From: Rubrivivax sp.
Lineage (GTDB): Bacteria; Pseudomonadota; Gammaproteobacteria; Burkholderiales; Burkholderiaceae_C
Direction of reading: 5' to 3'
Length of the DNA stretch: 43,046 nt
Assembly (NCBI GenBank): GCA_020248945.1
Contig: JADCGQ010000041.1
Location: 1 to 43,046, forward strand
Shown: one piece after another, positions 15,698 to 24,830 of the stretch
Layout: each line of letters begins with the position of its first letter
Position numbering within the stretch: the stretch's first letter is position 1
Program-made: the position numbers and the translations under genes
The notes under the pieces: generated by a model
Told to the model about the DNA's origin: nothing
What the model saw: the letters and a program-made list of their open reading frames with translations, nothing else
The model's database searches: none

Positions 15698-16630
15698 TCA
15701 ACCCGCCGCGGGCTTGGCCGGTGCAGGCGCCGACGCGCGCACCACCAGCGCCACGCCGACCGCCGTGAGCACCAGACCCAGCAACACGCCGGGCCCAAGC
15801 GATTCGCCGAACAGCAGCCAGGCCAGCAGCGCGGTGCACGGCGGCACCAGGTACATCAGGCTCGTCACCTTGGTGGCGGCGCCGCGCTGGATCAGCAGGT
15901 ACAGCAAGGAGCTGCCGCCCAGCGTGAGCACCAGCACGCTCCAGGCCATCGCCCAGGCCAGCTCCGGGTGCCAGCGCCAGCCGCCCAGCGGCGTGAAGGC
16001 CTCGACCACCGCCAGCGGCAGCGTGGCCGCCAGCGCCGCCAGCAGCTGCACGCAGTTGGCGCTGCGCACGTCGCAGGGCTGCACCCAGCGCTTCTGGTAC
16101 AGCGTGCCAGCCGTGATGGACAGCAGCGCCAGCACGGCGCAGCCCACGTTCACCCAGGCCGCCTCGCCCACGCCGAGCTTGTGCCACACCACCAGCAGCA
16201 GCCCGGCCAGGCCGAGCGCCAGGCCCGCCCACTGGCGCGCGCTCACGCGGTGGGCGCTGCCCTGGCCGCTCATCCACATCGCCGTCAGCACCGGCTGCAG
16301 GCCGACGATCAGCGCCGCCAGGCCGGCCCCCAGGCCCAGCTTCACGGCCAGCCAGACACCGCCCAGGTAACCGGCGTGCAGCAGCACCCCCGTCACGCCC
16401 AGGTGCAGCCACTGCGAGCGGCTGGTCGGCCAGGCCACGCGCGCCCAGGCGATCCACAGGGCAAAGCACAAGGCGCTGAGACCAAAACGCAGGGCCAGAA
16501 AGCCCAGCGGCGGCGCGTGCGGCATGCCGTAGCGCGCCACCACGAAACCCGTGCTCCAGATGAGCACGAAGACCACCGGCATCGCCCGCAGCAACGCGTC
16601 GTGCTCGCCCGCGCTGGCGGCGCCGCTCAC
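15698..16630 (-). CDS. EamA/DMT-family transporter
   Basis: This ~310-aa inner-membrane protein has about ten hydrophobic helices arranged as two EamA repeats. The first begins VFVLIWSTGFVVARYGMPHAPPLGFLALRFG and the second follows ITAGTLYQKRW. Such proteins export amino acids or metabolites, and substrate cannot be predicted. The GTG at 16630 overlaps the pgsA stop (GTGA) and is preferred by coupling; the ATG at 16582 (MPVVFVLIW) is a reasonable alternative giving 294 aa, and neither has a clear ribosome site. The downstream neighbour is the dehalogenase-like gene, so transport of a related organic acid is possible but speculative. Confidence 0.85.
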   Translation of the reverse strand: MSGAASAGEHDALLRAMPVVFVLIWSTGFVVARYGMPHAPPLGFLALRFGLSALCFALWIAWARVAWPTSRSQWLHLGVTGVLLHAGYLGGVWLAVKLGLGAGLAALIVGLQPVLTAMWMSGQGSAHRVSARQWAGLALGLAGLLLVVWHKLGVGEAAWVNVGCAVLALLSITAGTLYQKRWVQPCDVRSANCVQLLAALAATLPLAVVEAFTPLGGWRWHPELAWAMAWSVLVLTLGGSSLLYLLIQRGAATKVTSLMYLVPPCTALLAWLLFGESLGPGVLLGLVLTAVGVALVVRASAPAPAKPAAG

Positions 16631-17193
16631 TTGGCGCGGGCGCGGATCTCGGGGATCGCCTTGCGCAGGTAGTAGGCCATCGACCACACCGTCAGCACGG
16701 TCGCCAGCCAGATGAGCGCGGTGCCCCACAGCCGCGTGTCGATGAAGCCGAACAGCCCGCCGTCGTACAGCAGGAAGGGGATGGCAATCATCTGCACCGT
16801 GGTCTTGAGCTTGCCCAGCATGTGCACGGCCACGCTGCGCGTGGCGCCGATCTGCGCCATCCACTCGCGCAGCGCGCTGATGGCGATCTCGCGGCCGATG
16901 ATGATCAGCGCCACCAGGCTGCCGACGCGGTCTTGCTCCAGCAGCACGAGCAGCGCGGCGCAGACGAGGATCTTGTCGGCCACCGGGTCCAGAAAGGCGC
17001 CGAAGGCCGACGTCTGGTTGAGCTTGCGGGCGAGGTAGCCGTCGAGCCAGTCGGTCAGCGCGAACAGCACGAACATCGAGGTGGCGACGAGGTTCTTCGT
17101 CGCCATGGGCCAGTCGAGCCAGTACACGCCGATGATCAGCGGAATGGCCGCGATGCGGGCCCAGGTCAGCAGCGTGGGAATGGTGAAGAACAT
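16627..17193 (-). CDS. pgsA: CDP-diacylglycerol-glycerol-3-phosphate 3-phosphatidyltransferase
   Basis: This 188-aa membrane enzyme makes phosphatidylglycerol phosphate, the first step of phosphatidylglycerol synthesis. The CDP-alcohol phosphotransferase motif is complete: D48, D51-G52, A55-R56, G65, D69 and D73 (DWLDGYLAR then G-x3-D-x3-D). It has about five or six membrane helices and normal length. The ATG at 17193 (MFFTIPTLLTW) matches the family start. It lies downstream of uvrC, a neighbourhood widespread in Proteobacteria, but here a lipoprotein gene is inserted between the two. Confidence 0.94.
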   Translation of the reverse strand: MFFTIPTLLTWARIAAIPLIIGVYWLDWPMATKNLVATSMFVLFALTDWLDGYLARKLNQTSAFGAFLDPVADKILVCAALLVLLEQDRVGSLVALIIIGREIAISALREWMAQIGATRSVAVHMLGKLKTTVQMIAIPFLLYDGGLFGFIDTRLWGTALIWLATVLTVWSMAYYLRKAIPEIRARAK

Positions 17194-17213
17194 GCGGCGG
17201 CGCGTGGCCTCGG

Positions 17214-17855
17214 TTAGTCGAGCGAACGGGGCTTGAAGCGGCGTTCGTTGTCGAACAGGAACACCTCGGTCCATTTCCAGGGCTGCGGCAGGCGCGAGAC
17301 ATCGCCATAGGGCCCGCCGCGGCGGATGGCCTCGACGGCCAGCGCCACGGTATCGGCGGCCTCGGCGTTGGCCGGCGGGCGCACCACGCTCACGTTGCGC
17401 ACGCTGCCATCGGCGCTGAGCTCGATCTCGAGGATGGGAATGCCGAACAGCAACGGTGGCACCTTGCCGAGGAAGCTGCCGCGCGGGCTGGCCTGCACCA
17501 TGCGGCGCGCGGCGGCCTTCTTGAAGTCGTCCCAGGTGCGAGCCGGCGCGGCAGCAGGCAGCACCGTGGCAGGCCCGAGGGGCGCCAGCCGACCGGAAGG
17601 CACGGCGGCGGCCGGGGCCGCGGGCGGCGCGGGCATGGGCGAAGCGGGCGCTGCCGGGGCTACAGGCGCCACCGGGGCCGCCACCTGCGCACCCGCGGCA
17701 CGGGCAGGGGCCGGGCCGGCGGCGGGCGGTGGGGCGGCCACCGGCGCGGGCGCAGGGCTGCGCTGCGGCACGCTGACGCAACCCGCCGTAGCCGCGGCGA
17801 GCGCGGCCATCACCCCCAGGACGCGGCGGCGGCCTGCTCGATCAATGCAATGCAC
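17214..17855 (-). CDS. Predicted lipoprotein with TonB-C-like domain
   Basis: This 213-aa protein begins with a signal peptide ([18 protein letters not shown]) whose cysteine C26 could be lipidated, although TAGC is a weak lipobox. An alanine/proline-rich linker of about 85 residues follows, then a compact C-terminal domain ([23 protein letters not shown], then [19 protein letters not shown]) resembling TonB C-terminal domains. The GTG at 17855 is chosen because GGAGGAG sits 7 nt upstream; the gene overlaps the uvrC end by 14 nt. It probably spans from a membrane anchor into the periplasm. Function is unknown; no ExbB/ExbD partner is nearby. Confidence 0.72.
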   Translation of the reverse strand: MHCIDRAGRRRVLGVMAALAAATAGCVSVPQRSPAPAPVAAPPPAAGPAPARAAGAQVAAPVAPVAPAAPASPMPAPPAAPAAAVPSGRLAPLGPATVLPAAAPARTWDDFKKAAARRMVQASPRGSFLGKVPPLLFGIPILEIELSADGSVRNVSVVRPPANAEAADTVALAVEAIRRGGPYGDVSRLPQPWKWTEVFLFDNERRFKPRSLD

Positions 17856-19911
17856 GGTAAATCTCCTCCGCCAGTTCTTGTCCGATGCCTTCGACGCTGG
17901 CCAGCTCATCGACCGCCGCGCCCGCCACACCGCGCAAGCCGCCGAATCGCTGCAGCAGCCGCGCCCGCTTGCGCGGGCCGATGCCCGGTATGTCTTCGAG
18001 CCGGCTGCCCCCGGTGCGCACGCTGGCCCGCTTGGCCCGCATGCCGGTGATGGCGAACCGGTGTGCTTCGTCCCGGATCTGCGCCACCAGCATCAGGGCG
18101 GCCGAGTCATGCCCGAGTTGCACCTTGGGCCTGCCGTCGGCGAACACCAGTTCCTCCAGGCCGACCTTGCGGCCCTCGCCCTTCTCGACGCCGACGATGA
18201 GCGCGACATCGAGGCCCAGTTCCTCGAACACGCCGCGCGCCATGCTCACCTGGCCGCGGCCGCCGTCGACGAGCACCAGGTCGGGCAGGCGCGCCTGCGC
18301 GGCGCGGCGCGGCTTGGCGCGGGTGGGTGTGGTGGCCTCGGCGTCCGATTCAGGCGCAGGGTCGGGCTCGGGCTCCGCCACCTGCACCGCCTCGCCGCCT
18401 TCACGCAGCATCTCGGCCAGCTTGGCGTAGCGTCGCGTCAGCACCTGGCGCATCGCGGCGTAGTCGTCGCCGCCCGTGATGCCCTCGATGTTGAAGCGGC
18501 GGTACTGCGCGCTCTGCATCGCGTGGCCTTCGTAGACCACGCAGCTGGCCTGCGTGGCCTCGCCAGCGGTGTGGCTGATGTCGAAGCACTCGATGCGCAG
18601 CTGCGCGGCATCAGCCACGTCGAGATCGAGCGCCTCCACGAGCGCCCGCGTGCGCGCCTGGGCCGAGCCTTCTTCGGCCAGCAGCCGCGCCAGCGCGAGC
18701 TCGGCGCCCTTGGCCGCCATCTCCAGCCATACGCGGCGCTGCTCGCGGGGCTGGTGGGTGCAGCGCAAGCGGGTGCCGTTGCTGTCGGCCAGTGCCTCGA
18801 TCAGCGCCTTGTCGACCGGGTGGCTCACCACCAGCAGCGGCGGCACCGGCTGGCCGGTGTAGTGCTGGGCGATGAAGGCCTCGAGCACCGCCGTCTCGAC
18901 GCTGCGCTCGGGCGCGCCGATGTCGAGCTCGTCGTCTTCGGGCGGCATCTCGCTGGTGCCGATGGCCTCGGCGAGCGCCGCGTTCAGCGCCGCCGCCTCC
19001 TGCACGTGCGTCGGAAAGTACGCGCGGTCGCCCAGATGCCGGCTGCCGCGCACCATGGCCAGGTTGACGCAGGCGCGGCCACCGGCCACCTTGACGGCGA
19101 GCACGTCGACATCGCGGTCCGATGCGTTCAGGCTGCTGGCGTCCACCGTCTGCTGCTGCAGCACGCGCGACAGGCTGCTGATGCGGTTGCGGCAAGCCGC
19201 CGCGCGCTCGAACTCGAGCGACTCGGCAAAGGCCATCATCTGCGCCTGCAGGTCCTCGATCACCTCCTGCGTCTGGCCGAGCAGAAAACGCTCGGCATCG
19301 CGCACGTCGCGGGCGTAGTCCTCGGCGCTGACCAGGCCCACGCAGGGGCCGCTGCAGCGGTCGATCTGGTACAGCAGGCAGGGCCGGCTGCGGTTGGCGT
19401 AGACGGTGTCTTCGCAGGTGCGCAGCCGAAAGGCCTTCTGCATCAGCTGGATGGTCTGCTTCACCGCCCAGGCGTTGGGGTAAGGCCCGAAGTAGCGGTG
19501 CTTGCGGTCGACCGCGCCGCGGAAGTAGGCCATGCGCGGGAACGGGTGCGTGACGAGCTTCAGGTAGGGGTAGCTCTTGTCGTCGCGGAACAGGATGTTG
19601 AAGCGCGGCTGCAGCGTCTTGATGAGGTTGTTCTCGAGCAGCAGCGCCTCGGCCTCGGTGCGCACGACGGTGGTCTCGAGCCGGGCGATGCGCGACACCA
19701 TCTGGCCGATGCGCGTGCCGTCGTGATCACGCTGCAGATAGCTCGACACCCGCTTCTTCAGGTTGCGCGCCTTGCCCACGTACAGCAGGCCGCCCTGGGC
19801 GTCGATCCAGCGGTACACGCCCGGCAGGCCGGGCAGGCCGGCCACCTCGGCCAGCAGGCGCTCGCGGTCGGGGGTAGGCGCGGTGTGGGTCGAGGAGTCC
19901 GGGGCCGTCAT
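17842..19911 (-). CDS. uvrC: Excinuclease ABC subunit C
   Basis: This 689-aa nucleotide excision repair nuclease makes both incisions around a lesion after UvrA and UvrB load. It has an N-terminal GIY-YIG domain ([27 protein letters not shown]), a UVR motif near [20 protein letters not shown], the RNase H-like domain ([24 protein letters not shown]) and C-terminal helix-hairpin-helix repeats ([17 protein letters not shown]). A charged Pro/Glu/Asp insert (about residues 485-515) enlarges it beyond E. coli UvrC. The ATG at 19911 is preferred to a GTG at 19953, which would run into the divergent earP start. Confidence 0.95.
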   Translation of the reverse strand: MTAPDSSTHTAPTPDRERLLAEVAGLPGLPGVYRWIDAQGGLLYVGKARNLKKRVSSYLQRDHDGTRIGQMVSRIARLETTVVRTEAEALLLENNLIKTLQPRFNILFRDDKSYPYLKLVTHPFPRMAYFRGAVDRKHRYFGPYPNAWAVKQTIQLMQKAFRLRTCEDTVYANRSRPCLLYQIDRCSGPCVGLVSAEDYARDVRDAERFLLGQTQEVIEDLQAQMMAFAESLEFERAAACRNRISSLSRVLQQQTVDASSLNASDRDVDVLAVKVAGGRACVNLAMVRGSRHLGDRAYFPTHVQEAAALNAALAEAIGTSEMPPEDDELDIGAPERSVETAVLEAFIAQHYTGQPVPPLLVVSHPVDKALIEALADSNGTRLRCTHQPREQRRVWLEMAAKGAELALARLLAEEGSAQARTRALVEALDLDVADAAQLRIECFDISHTAGEATQASCVVYEGHAMQSAQYRRFNIEGITGGDDYAAMRQVLTRRYAKLAEMLREGGEAVQVAEPEPDPAPESDAEATTPTRAKPRRAAQARLPDLVLVDGGRGQVSMARGVFEELGLDVALIVGVEKGEGRKVGLEELVFADGRPKVQLGHDSAALMLVAQIRDEAHRFAITGMRAKRASVRTGGSRLEDIPGIGPRKRARLLQRFGGLRGVAGAAVDELASVEGIGQELAEEIYRALH

Positions 19912-19946
19912 CACGTCTGATTTTCCACGCCTTCGATAATCCCGCC

Positions 19947-20993
19947 GTGCCACGCCCGCCCCTCCGCTGGGACCTCTTCTGCCGCGTCATCGACAACCAC
20001 GGCGACGCCGGCGTGTGCTGGCGGCTGGCCGCCGACCTGGGCGCGCGCGGGCATGCGGTGCGGCTGGTCATCGACGACACCTCGCCGCTGGCCTGGATGG
20101 CACCCAGTGGCGCCACGGGGGTGGTGGTGCAGCCCTGGCCGGGCGAAACGGCAGCCCCGGTGGGCGATGTCGTGATCGAGGCCTTCGGCTGCGATCCGCC
20201 ACCGGCCTTCGTCGACGCCATGGCCGCGCGGCCCACGCCGCCGGTGTGGATCAACCTCGAGTACCTCAGCGCCGAGGACTGGGTGGAGCGCGCCCACGGC
20301 CTGCCCTCGCCGCAGCCTTGCGGCATCACCAAGTGGTTCCTGTTCCCCGGCTTCACGCCGCGCACCGCCGGGCTGCTGCGCGAGCCCGGCCTGCTGGCGC
20401 GTCGTGCCCGCTTCGATGGCCGCGCCTGGCTGGCGGCCCGCGGCTGGGCGGCCCGGCCGGGCGAGCGCGTGGTGCTGCTGTTCAGCTACGCCAACACCTG
20501 CCTGGAGCCGCTGCGCGACGAACTGGCGCAGGCGCCGACCCTGCTGCTGGTGCCGCCCGGCCCGGCCCAGGCCACCGCGGCGGCCTGGGCTCCGCGGCCG
20601 AACCTGCGCGTGTTGCCCCTGCCCTACGTGAGCCAGGTCGATTTCGACCACCTGCTGTGGAGCGCCGACCTCAACTTCGTGCGCGGCGAGGACTCGCTGG
20701 TGCGCGCCCTGTGGGCCGGCGCGCCCTTCGTCTGGCAGGCGTACCCGCAGGACGATGGCGTGCACCTCGAGAAGCTGGCCGCGCTGCTGGCGCGCCTGGG
20801 CGCCGCACCGGCCGTGGCCGCGCTGTGGCGAGCCTGGAACGGCGCGCCCGGCGCCACCTGGCCGGGCCTGCCGCCCGCCGCCGCCTGGCAGCCGGCGCTG
20901 GCCCGGTTCAGCAGCCAGTTGCAGGCGCAGGCCGATCTGGCCGGCACGCTGGAGGCCTTTGCCGAGCGCCAAGCCGCTGGGTCGTGCGCCTGA
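19947..20993 (+). CDS. earP: EF-P arginine rhamnosyltransferase EarP
   Basis: This 348-aa GT-B glycosyltransferase adds rhamnose from dTDP-rhamnose to an arginine of elongation factor P, which helps ribosomes pass polyproline stretches. The conserved acidic residues are D16 and D20 ([15 protein letters not shown]) and E248 in [21 protein letters not shown], matching the essential D13, D17 and E273 of Pseudomonas EarP. The start is GTG at 19947. It is divergent from uvrC across only 35 bp, and its substrate gene efp follows 130 bp downstream, the usual EarP context. Confidence 0.94.
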   Translation: MPRPPLRWDLFCRVIDNHGDAGVCWRLAADLGARGHAVRLVIDDTSPLAWMAPSGATGVVVQPWPGETAAPVGDVVIEAFGCDPPPAFVDAMAARPTPPVWINLEYLSAEDWVERAHGLPSPQPCGITKWFLFPGFTPRTAGLLREPGLLARRARFDGRAWLAARGWAARPGERVVLLFSYANTCLEPLRDELAQAPTLLLVPPGPAQATAAAWAPRPNLRVLPLPYVSQVDFDHLLWSADLNFVRGEDSLVRALWAGAPFVWQAYPQDDGVHLEKLAALLARLGAAPAVAALWRAWNGAPGATWPGLPPAAAWQPALARFSSQLQAQADLAGTLEAFAERQAAGSCA

Positions 20994-21004
20994 CAGGCCG
21001 GCAC

Positions 21005-21013
21005 TGCTAGAAT
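21005..21013 (+). promoter_or_regulatory. Extended -10 promoter candidate for efp
   Basis: TGC-TAGAAT (TAGAAT at 21008-21013) is an extended -10 element just after earP and 111 bp before the efp start. No convincing -35 lies 16-18 bp upstream, which extended -10 promoters can lack. It would let efp be expressed separately from earP. Confidence 0.35.
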
Positions 21014-21123
21014 CATGGGCTTTTCGCCGATGGCACAGCCACGGCGGCCAGCCCTCCCAAACCCGAGCACCGCCCCGTGCGCTGCCAACGACTGCCGGCC
21101 CGCAGCGGGCCGCACCCCGCACC

Positions 21124-21678
21124 ATGAAACTCGCTCAGGAAATCCGCGCCGGCAACGTCATCATGCAGGGCAAGGACCCGATGGTCGTGCTCAAGACCGA
21201 ATACAGCCGCGGCGGCCGCGGTGCCGCCACCGTGCGCATGAAGATGAAGAGCCTGCTCAGCGGCTTCGGCGCCGAGTCGGTTTTCAAGGCCGACGACAAG
21301 ATCGACCAGATCATCCTCGACAAGAAGGAGTGCACCTACTCCTACTTCGCCGACCCGATGTACTGCTTCATGGACGCCGAATACAACCAGTTCGAGGTCG
21401 AGGCCGACAACATGGGCGACGCGATCCAGTACCTCGAAGACGGCATGGCGGTGGAAGTCACCTTCTACGACGGCAAGGCCATCAGCGTGGAACTGCCCAC
21501 CACTGTGGTGCGCGAGATCGAGACCGACCCCGCCGTGAAGGGCGACACCTCCGGCAAGGTGCTCAAGCCGGCCAAGCTGGTGGGCACGGGCTTCGAGATC
21601 AGCGTGCCGATCTTCGTCGAGAACGGCGACAAGATCGAGATCGACACCCGCACGCACGAGTACCGCAAGCGCGTCTGA
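21124..21678 (+). CDS. efp: Translation elongation factor P
   Basis: This 184-aa EF-P has the usual KOW-like N-terminal domain and two OB domains, ending in the conserved [14 protein letters not shown]. It binds between the ribosomal P and E sites and rescues ribosomes stalled on prolines. The tip of the modification loop reads [12 protein letters not shown] with R32 at the modified position, so this is an arginine-type EF-P and the target of the EarP encoded upstream, not a lysine-type target of EpmA. The ATG is at 21124 and the length is normal. A strong terminator follows 25 bp after the stop. Confidence 0.96.
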   Translation: MKLAQEIRAGNVIMQGKDPMVVLKTEYSRGGRGAATVRMKMKSLLSGFGAESVFKADDKIDQIILDKKECTYSYFADPMYCFMDAEYNQFEVEADNMGDAIQYLEDGMAVEVTFYDGKAISVELPTTVVREIETDPAVKGDTSGKVLKPAKLVGTGFEISVPIFVENGDKIEIDTRTHEYRKRV

Positions 21679-21703
21679 CGCGCCGCTCGGTACCGCACAC
21701 AAG

Positions 21704-21727
21704 GGGCGCCCGTCGGGCGCCCTTTTT
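21704..21727 (+). terminator. Rho-independent terminator of efp
   Basis: GGGCGCC and GGCGCCC form a GC-only stem around a short CGTCG loop (21704-21722), followed directly by five T residues (21723-21727). It lies 25 bp after efp and isolates it from the next gene. Confidence 0.85.
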
Positions 21728-21786
21728 CATGGGCTGCGGGCGATATGCTGCAGGCATGACCCACCTCCTGTCGACCTGATCCTGCC

Positions 21787-22740
21787 GTGAGCCATTTCGA
21801 CTTCGACGCTGCGGTGCGGGCGCCGTTTCGCATGCAACCGGGCCTGCGCCGGCTGGCCGAGGGCGCGCCGCAACTCACGCCGCTGGCGCCGGGCTCGCGC
21901 CACCAGCGCGAGAAGCTGGCGGTGCTCAGCGCCTTCTGGCCGCAGGCCCTGGTGGCCGCGCCCGCCTTCGACGCCGAGCCTGCGCTCGCCGCCCTCGCCA
22001 CCCATGCCGCCGCCGAGCACCCCGACGCCTGGTCGCTGGATGCCGATGGCCGCTGGCATGCCCGCCACCTGGCCACCGCGGTGTGCCCCGATGGCCAGGT
22101 GCAGCAGCTCGCCGACGGCCGCTTCGGCCTGGGCGACGAGATCGCGCGCTGCCTGCGCCCGCTGCCCGCCGCCTGGCGCCAGGCCGGCCTGCTGGCGCTG
22201 GCCTTTGCCGAAGACATCGCCATCGTCAATGCACAGGACACCACCCTGCCCTGGATGGCCGTGTGCCTGCCCAGCCACTGGGCGCCCGCGGCCAAGGTGG
22301 GCCGTTCGTTTGCGGAAGTGCACATGCCCGTGGCCGACAACGCCCTGCTGCTGCAGGCCGCCGCTGCCTTGACCAAGCTGGTCACCGGCCACGAGCGCTG
22401 GGAGCGCTTCGTCTGGAACGTCACCGACCAGCCCCGCCTGAACGCCCACCCGGCGCAGCACGAAGGCGCCGAGCGCTGGGCGCAGACAGCCGTCGCTCAG
22501 GCCTGGTTCCGCAGCGAACGCCAGAGCTTCATCCCGGTGCCGGGGCACGCGCAGGCCGTGTTCACCATCCTCGTCGACGTGCAACCACTGGCCACGGTGC
22601 TGCACGACGCCGCACGCGCGCAGGCGCTGCACGACGCCATCGCGACGATGAGCCCGGCCGTGCTGGCCTACCGCGGCCTGACGGGCGTGCGCGAGCCCTT
22701 GCTGGCCTGGCTGCAGCAGCGGGCCTGTGCGAGCGCCTGA
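21787..22740 (+). CDS. Heme-dependent oxidative N-demethylase-like protein (DUF3445)
   Basis: This 317-aa protein matches the DUF3445 family, of which one member is a heme-dependent oxidative N-demethylase of dimethylamine. Family-like segments are the N-terminal RMQPGLRRL, the central AEDIAIVNAQDTTLPWMAVCLPSHWAP and the GRSFAEVHMPV stretch, VWNVTDQPRLNAHP, and RSERQSFIPVPGHAQAVFTILVDVQPL. The start is GTG at 21787, with no strong ribosome site. Most family members have no tested substrate. The next gene, mnmC, starts 13 bp after its stop and is probably cotranscribed, though no functional link is evident. Confidence 0.78.
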   Translation: MSHFDFDAAVRAPFRMQPGLRRLAEGAPQLTPLAPGSRHQREKLAVLSAFWPQALVAAPAFDAEPALAALATHAAAEHPDAWSLDADGRWHARHLATAVCPDGQVQQLADGRFGLGDEIARCLRPLPAAWRQAGLLALAFAEDIAIVNAQDTTLPWMAVCLPSHWAPAAKVGRSFAEVHMPVADNALLLQAAAALTKLVTGHERWERFVWNVTDQPRLNAHPAQHEGAERWAQTAVAQAWFRSERQSFIPVPGHAQAVFTILVDVQPLATVLHDAARAQALHDAIATMSPAVLAYRGLTGVREPLLAWLQQRACASA

Positions 22741-22753
22741 TGCACCTCGCGGC

Positions 22754-24571
22754 ATGAGGGCCGGCCAGGTCCTGCCTCCGCTCTGGGCCGGCCGCGCCGA
22801 CTTCACCGTCCTCGTCACGCATGTCGGCCTTGGCCACGCGCTGCTGGCCCTGTGCGAGGTCTGGCGGGGCGATGCCCGGCGCCCCGAACGGTTGCACCTG
22901 GTGGCCCTGGCGCCGCAAGCACCCACGGCCGACGAGTGGGCGAAGGCCCACGCCGGCTCGCCGCGGGCGCCTCTGGCCAGCGCCTTGCTGGCGGTCTGGC
23001 CACCTTCGGCGCCGGGCCTGCACGTGCTGGCGCTCGAAGGCGGCTGTGTGCGCCTGACGCTGGCGATCGGTGAGGCGCAGGCGCTGCTGCCCCGCCTGCG
23101 CCTGCAGGCCGATGCCCTGCTGATCGCCGATGAAGCGCCCGAACCCGGCACCGCCCGGGTGGATGCGCCGTACTTCAAGGCCCTGGCCCGCCTCGCCGCA
23201 CCGGGCTGCACCGCCGTTGTGTGCAGCCCGTCGCCCGAGGTGCACGAAGGCCTGCGGGCCGCCGGCTTCGAGGTGGCGCCCGTCGCGGCGGGCCTGCCTG
23301 AGCCCGCCTTCATCACCGCCCGCCTCAAGCCACGCGTGCCCCCGCGCGGCCCAGCCCCGCTGAGCGTGGCCACGCGCGAGGCGGTGGTGGTGGGCGCCGG
23401 CCTGGCGGGCGCCTCGGCCGCGCGCGCGCTGGCGCAGGCGGGGCTGCGGGTGACGGTGTTCGACGCCGCCGAGGCCCCGGCCGCCGGTGCCAGCGGCAAC
23501 CCGGCCGGCCTCTTCCACGCCATCGTCAACGGCGAAGACGGCCCTTACGCGCGGCTGTACCGCGCTGCCGCCTTGCGCGCCGCGCAGGTCTATGCCGAGG
23601 CCTTGACCACCGGCGCGGTGGCCGGCTCGGTGCAAGGGCTGTTGCGACTCGCATCCGCGGGGCAGGACGACGCCGCGATGCGGCAGATGCTCACGCGCCT
23701 GGGCCTGCCCGGCGCCGTGGCGGAGTCGATGTCTGCCGCCGAGGCCAGCGCGCGCGCGGGCGTGCCGGTGGCCACGGCCGCGTGGCTGCACCCGCGCGGC
23801 GGCTGGCTGGCGCCGGGTGACTGGGTGCGCTGGCAGCTGCAGCAGCCGGGCGTGGACTTCCGCGGCGCCCAGCGCGTGCGCGGGCTGCACCCGGCCGAAG
23901 GCGGCCGCTGGCAGCTGCGGGGCGATGACGAGCGCCTGCTTGCGACGAGTGCGCTGGTGGTGCTGGCCAATGCCGAGAGCGCGGCCACCCTGGCGCCGCC
24001 CGCGCCGCACGCCTGGCCACTGCAGCGGGTGCGCGGGCAGGTCAGCTGGTGGGCCACCGGCTCGCCCTCGCCGCTGGCGCTGCCCCTGGCGGGAGATGGC
24101 TATGCCTTGCCGCTGCAGGGCCGCATGCTCTGCGGCGCCACGCAGCAGCGCGCTCACGAGCCGGGCCACGGCGACACGGCGGTGCTCGAGGCCGACCACC
24201 GGTTCAACCTCGAGCGCTATGCGCGGCTCACCGGCCAGCCGGTGCCACCCTTGGCCGCCTGTGAAGGCCGGGTCGGCTGGCGGCTCGTCAGCGACGACCG
24301 ACTGCCCGTCGTGGGCGCCTTGCCGCAGGCCGCGCCAGCCCTGCCCGCCGCACGCCTGACGCAGGCCCGGTCATGGCCACGCCACCCGGGCCTGTTCGTG
24401 CTCACGGCACTGGGCGCTCGAGGCTTGACGCTGGCGCCCTTGCTGGGCGAATTGGTGGCGGCGCAGGCGCTGGGCCTGCCATGGCCGCTGGAGCAGGATC
24501 TGGCCGACGCCGTGGACCCCGCGCGCTGGGCGGTGCGGACCGTGCGGGCGCAGGGCCCCGCACGGGGCTGA
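22754..24571 (+). CDS. mnmC: MnmC-type tRNA modification protein with degenerate methyltransferase half
   Basis: MnmC normally finishes the mnm5(s2)U34 tRNA modification with an FAD oxidase domain and a SAM methyltransferase domain. The C-terminal FAD domain here is intact: GAGLAG at residues 214-219, GASGNPAGLFHAIV, HPRGGWLAPGDW and LTALGARGLTLAP. The N-terminal half is recognisable only by position. The SAM motif (ESGFGTGLNF in E. coli) reads VTHVGLGHALL, the catalytic LDGFAP reads IADEAP (125-129), and the first ~45 residues of the family are missing. It probably works only as the oxidase. The ATG at 22754 is used; a GTG at 22727 in frame is possible. Confidence 0.85.
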   Translation: MRAGQVLPPLWAGRADFTVLVTHVGLGHALLALCEVWRGDARRPERLHLVALAPQAPTADEWAKAHAGSPRAPLASALLAVWPPSAPGLHVLALEGGCVRLTLAIGEAQALLPRLRLQADALLIADEAPEPGTARVDAPYFKALARLAAPGCTAVVCSPSPEVHEGLRAAGFEVAPVAAGLPEPAFITARLKPRVPPRGPAPLSVATREAVVVGAGLAGASAARALAQAGLRVTVFDAAEAPAAGASGNPAGLFHAIVNGEDGPYARLYRAAALRAAQVYAEALTTGAVAGSVQGLLRLASAGQDDAAMRQMLTRLGLPGAVAESMSAAEASARAGVPVATAAWLHPRGGWLAPGDWVRWQLQQPGVDFRGAQRVRGLHPAEGGRWQLRGDDERLLATSALVVLANAESAATLAPPAPHAWPLQRVRGQVSWWATGSPSPLALPLAGDGYALPLQGRMLCGATQQRAHEPGHGDTAVLEADHRFNLERYARLTGQPVPPLAACEGRVGWRLVSDDRLPVVGALPQAAPALPAARLTQARSWPRHPGLFVLTALGARGLTLAPLLGELVAAQALGLPWPLEQDLADAVDPARWAVRTVRAQGPARG

Positions 24572-24581
24572 GCGCGCCCGA

Positions 24582-24773
24582 TCAGGCGCCGGTGCTGCCC
24601 GCGGGTGACGCGTCGGCCGCGGGGGCGTCGTCGACGTCGGGCGCGTCGTCATCGGCCACGGGCGGCAGGCCGGCAGCCTTGCGCGCGGCCTTCTCGCGTT
24701 CCTTCTCTTCCTTCTTCTTCTTCTTGGCCAGCTCGCGCTGGCGCTTTTCGAACGAGTAATTGGGCTTGGCCAA
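24582..24773 (-). CDS. Small conserved charged protein, MAKPNYSFEKRQ type
   Basis: This 63-aa protein is strongly basic at the start (KRQRELAKKKKKEEKEREKAARKAA, about residues 9-33), likely a single charged helix, then ends in an acidic Asp/Ala-rich tail. Short proteins starting MAKPNY-FEKRQRE are common in Burkholderiales and have no known function. I use a TTG start at 24773 because AGGAG lies 5 nt upstream and the product then begins MAKPNY; a GTG two codons earlier would overlap the ribosome site. It converges with mnmC and lies downstream of rpiA. Confidence 0.7.
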   Translation of the reverse strand: MAKPNYSFEKRQRELAKKKKKEEKEREKAARKAAGLPPVADDDAPDVDDAPAADASPAGSTGA

Positions 24774-24830
24774 TGGCACTCCTGGTGTGGGCCGAAAACG
24801 GCGGCAGCTGAGCTTTTGCCAGCCCCCGCA

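Noticed and set aside
15698..17308. Apparent long N-terminal extension of the EamA transporter
   Set aside because: The extension overlaps pgsA in another frame and lacks hydrophobic or domain character. The transporter begins at the GTG (16630) or ATG (16582).
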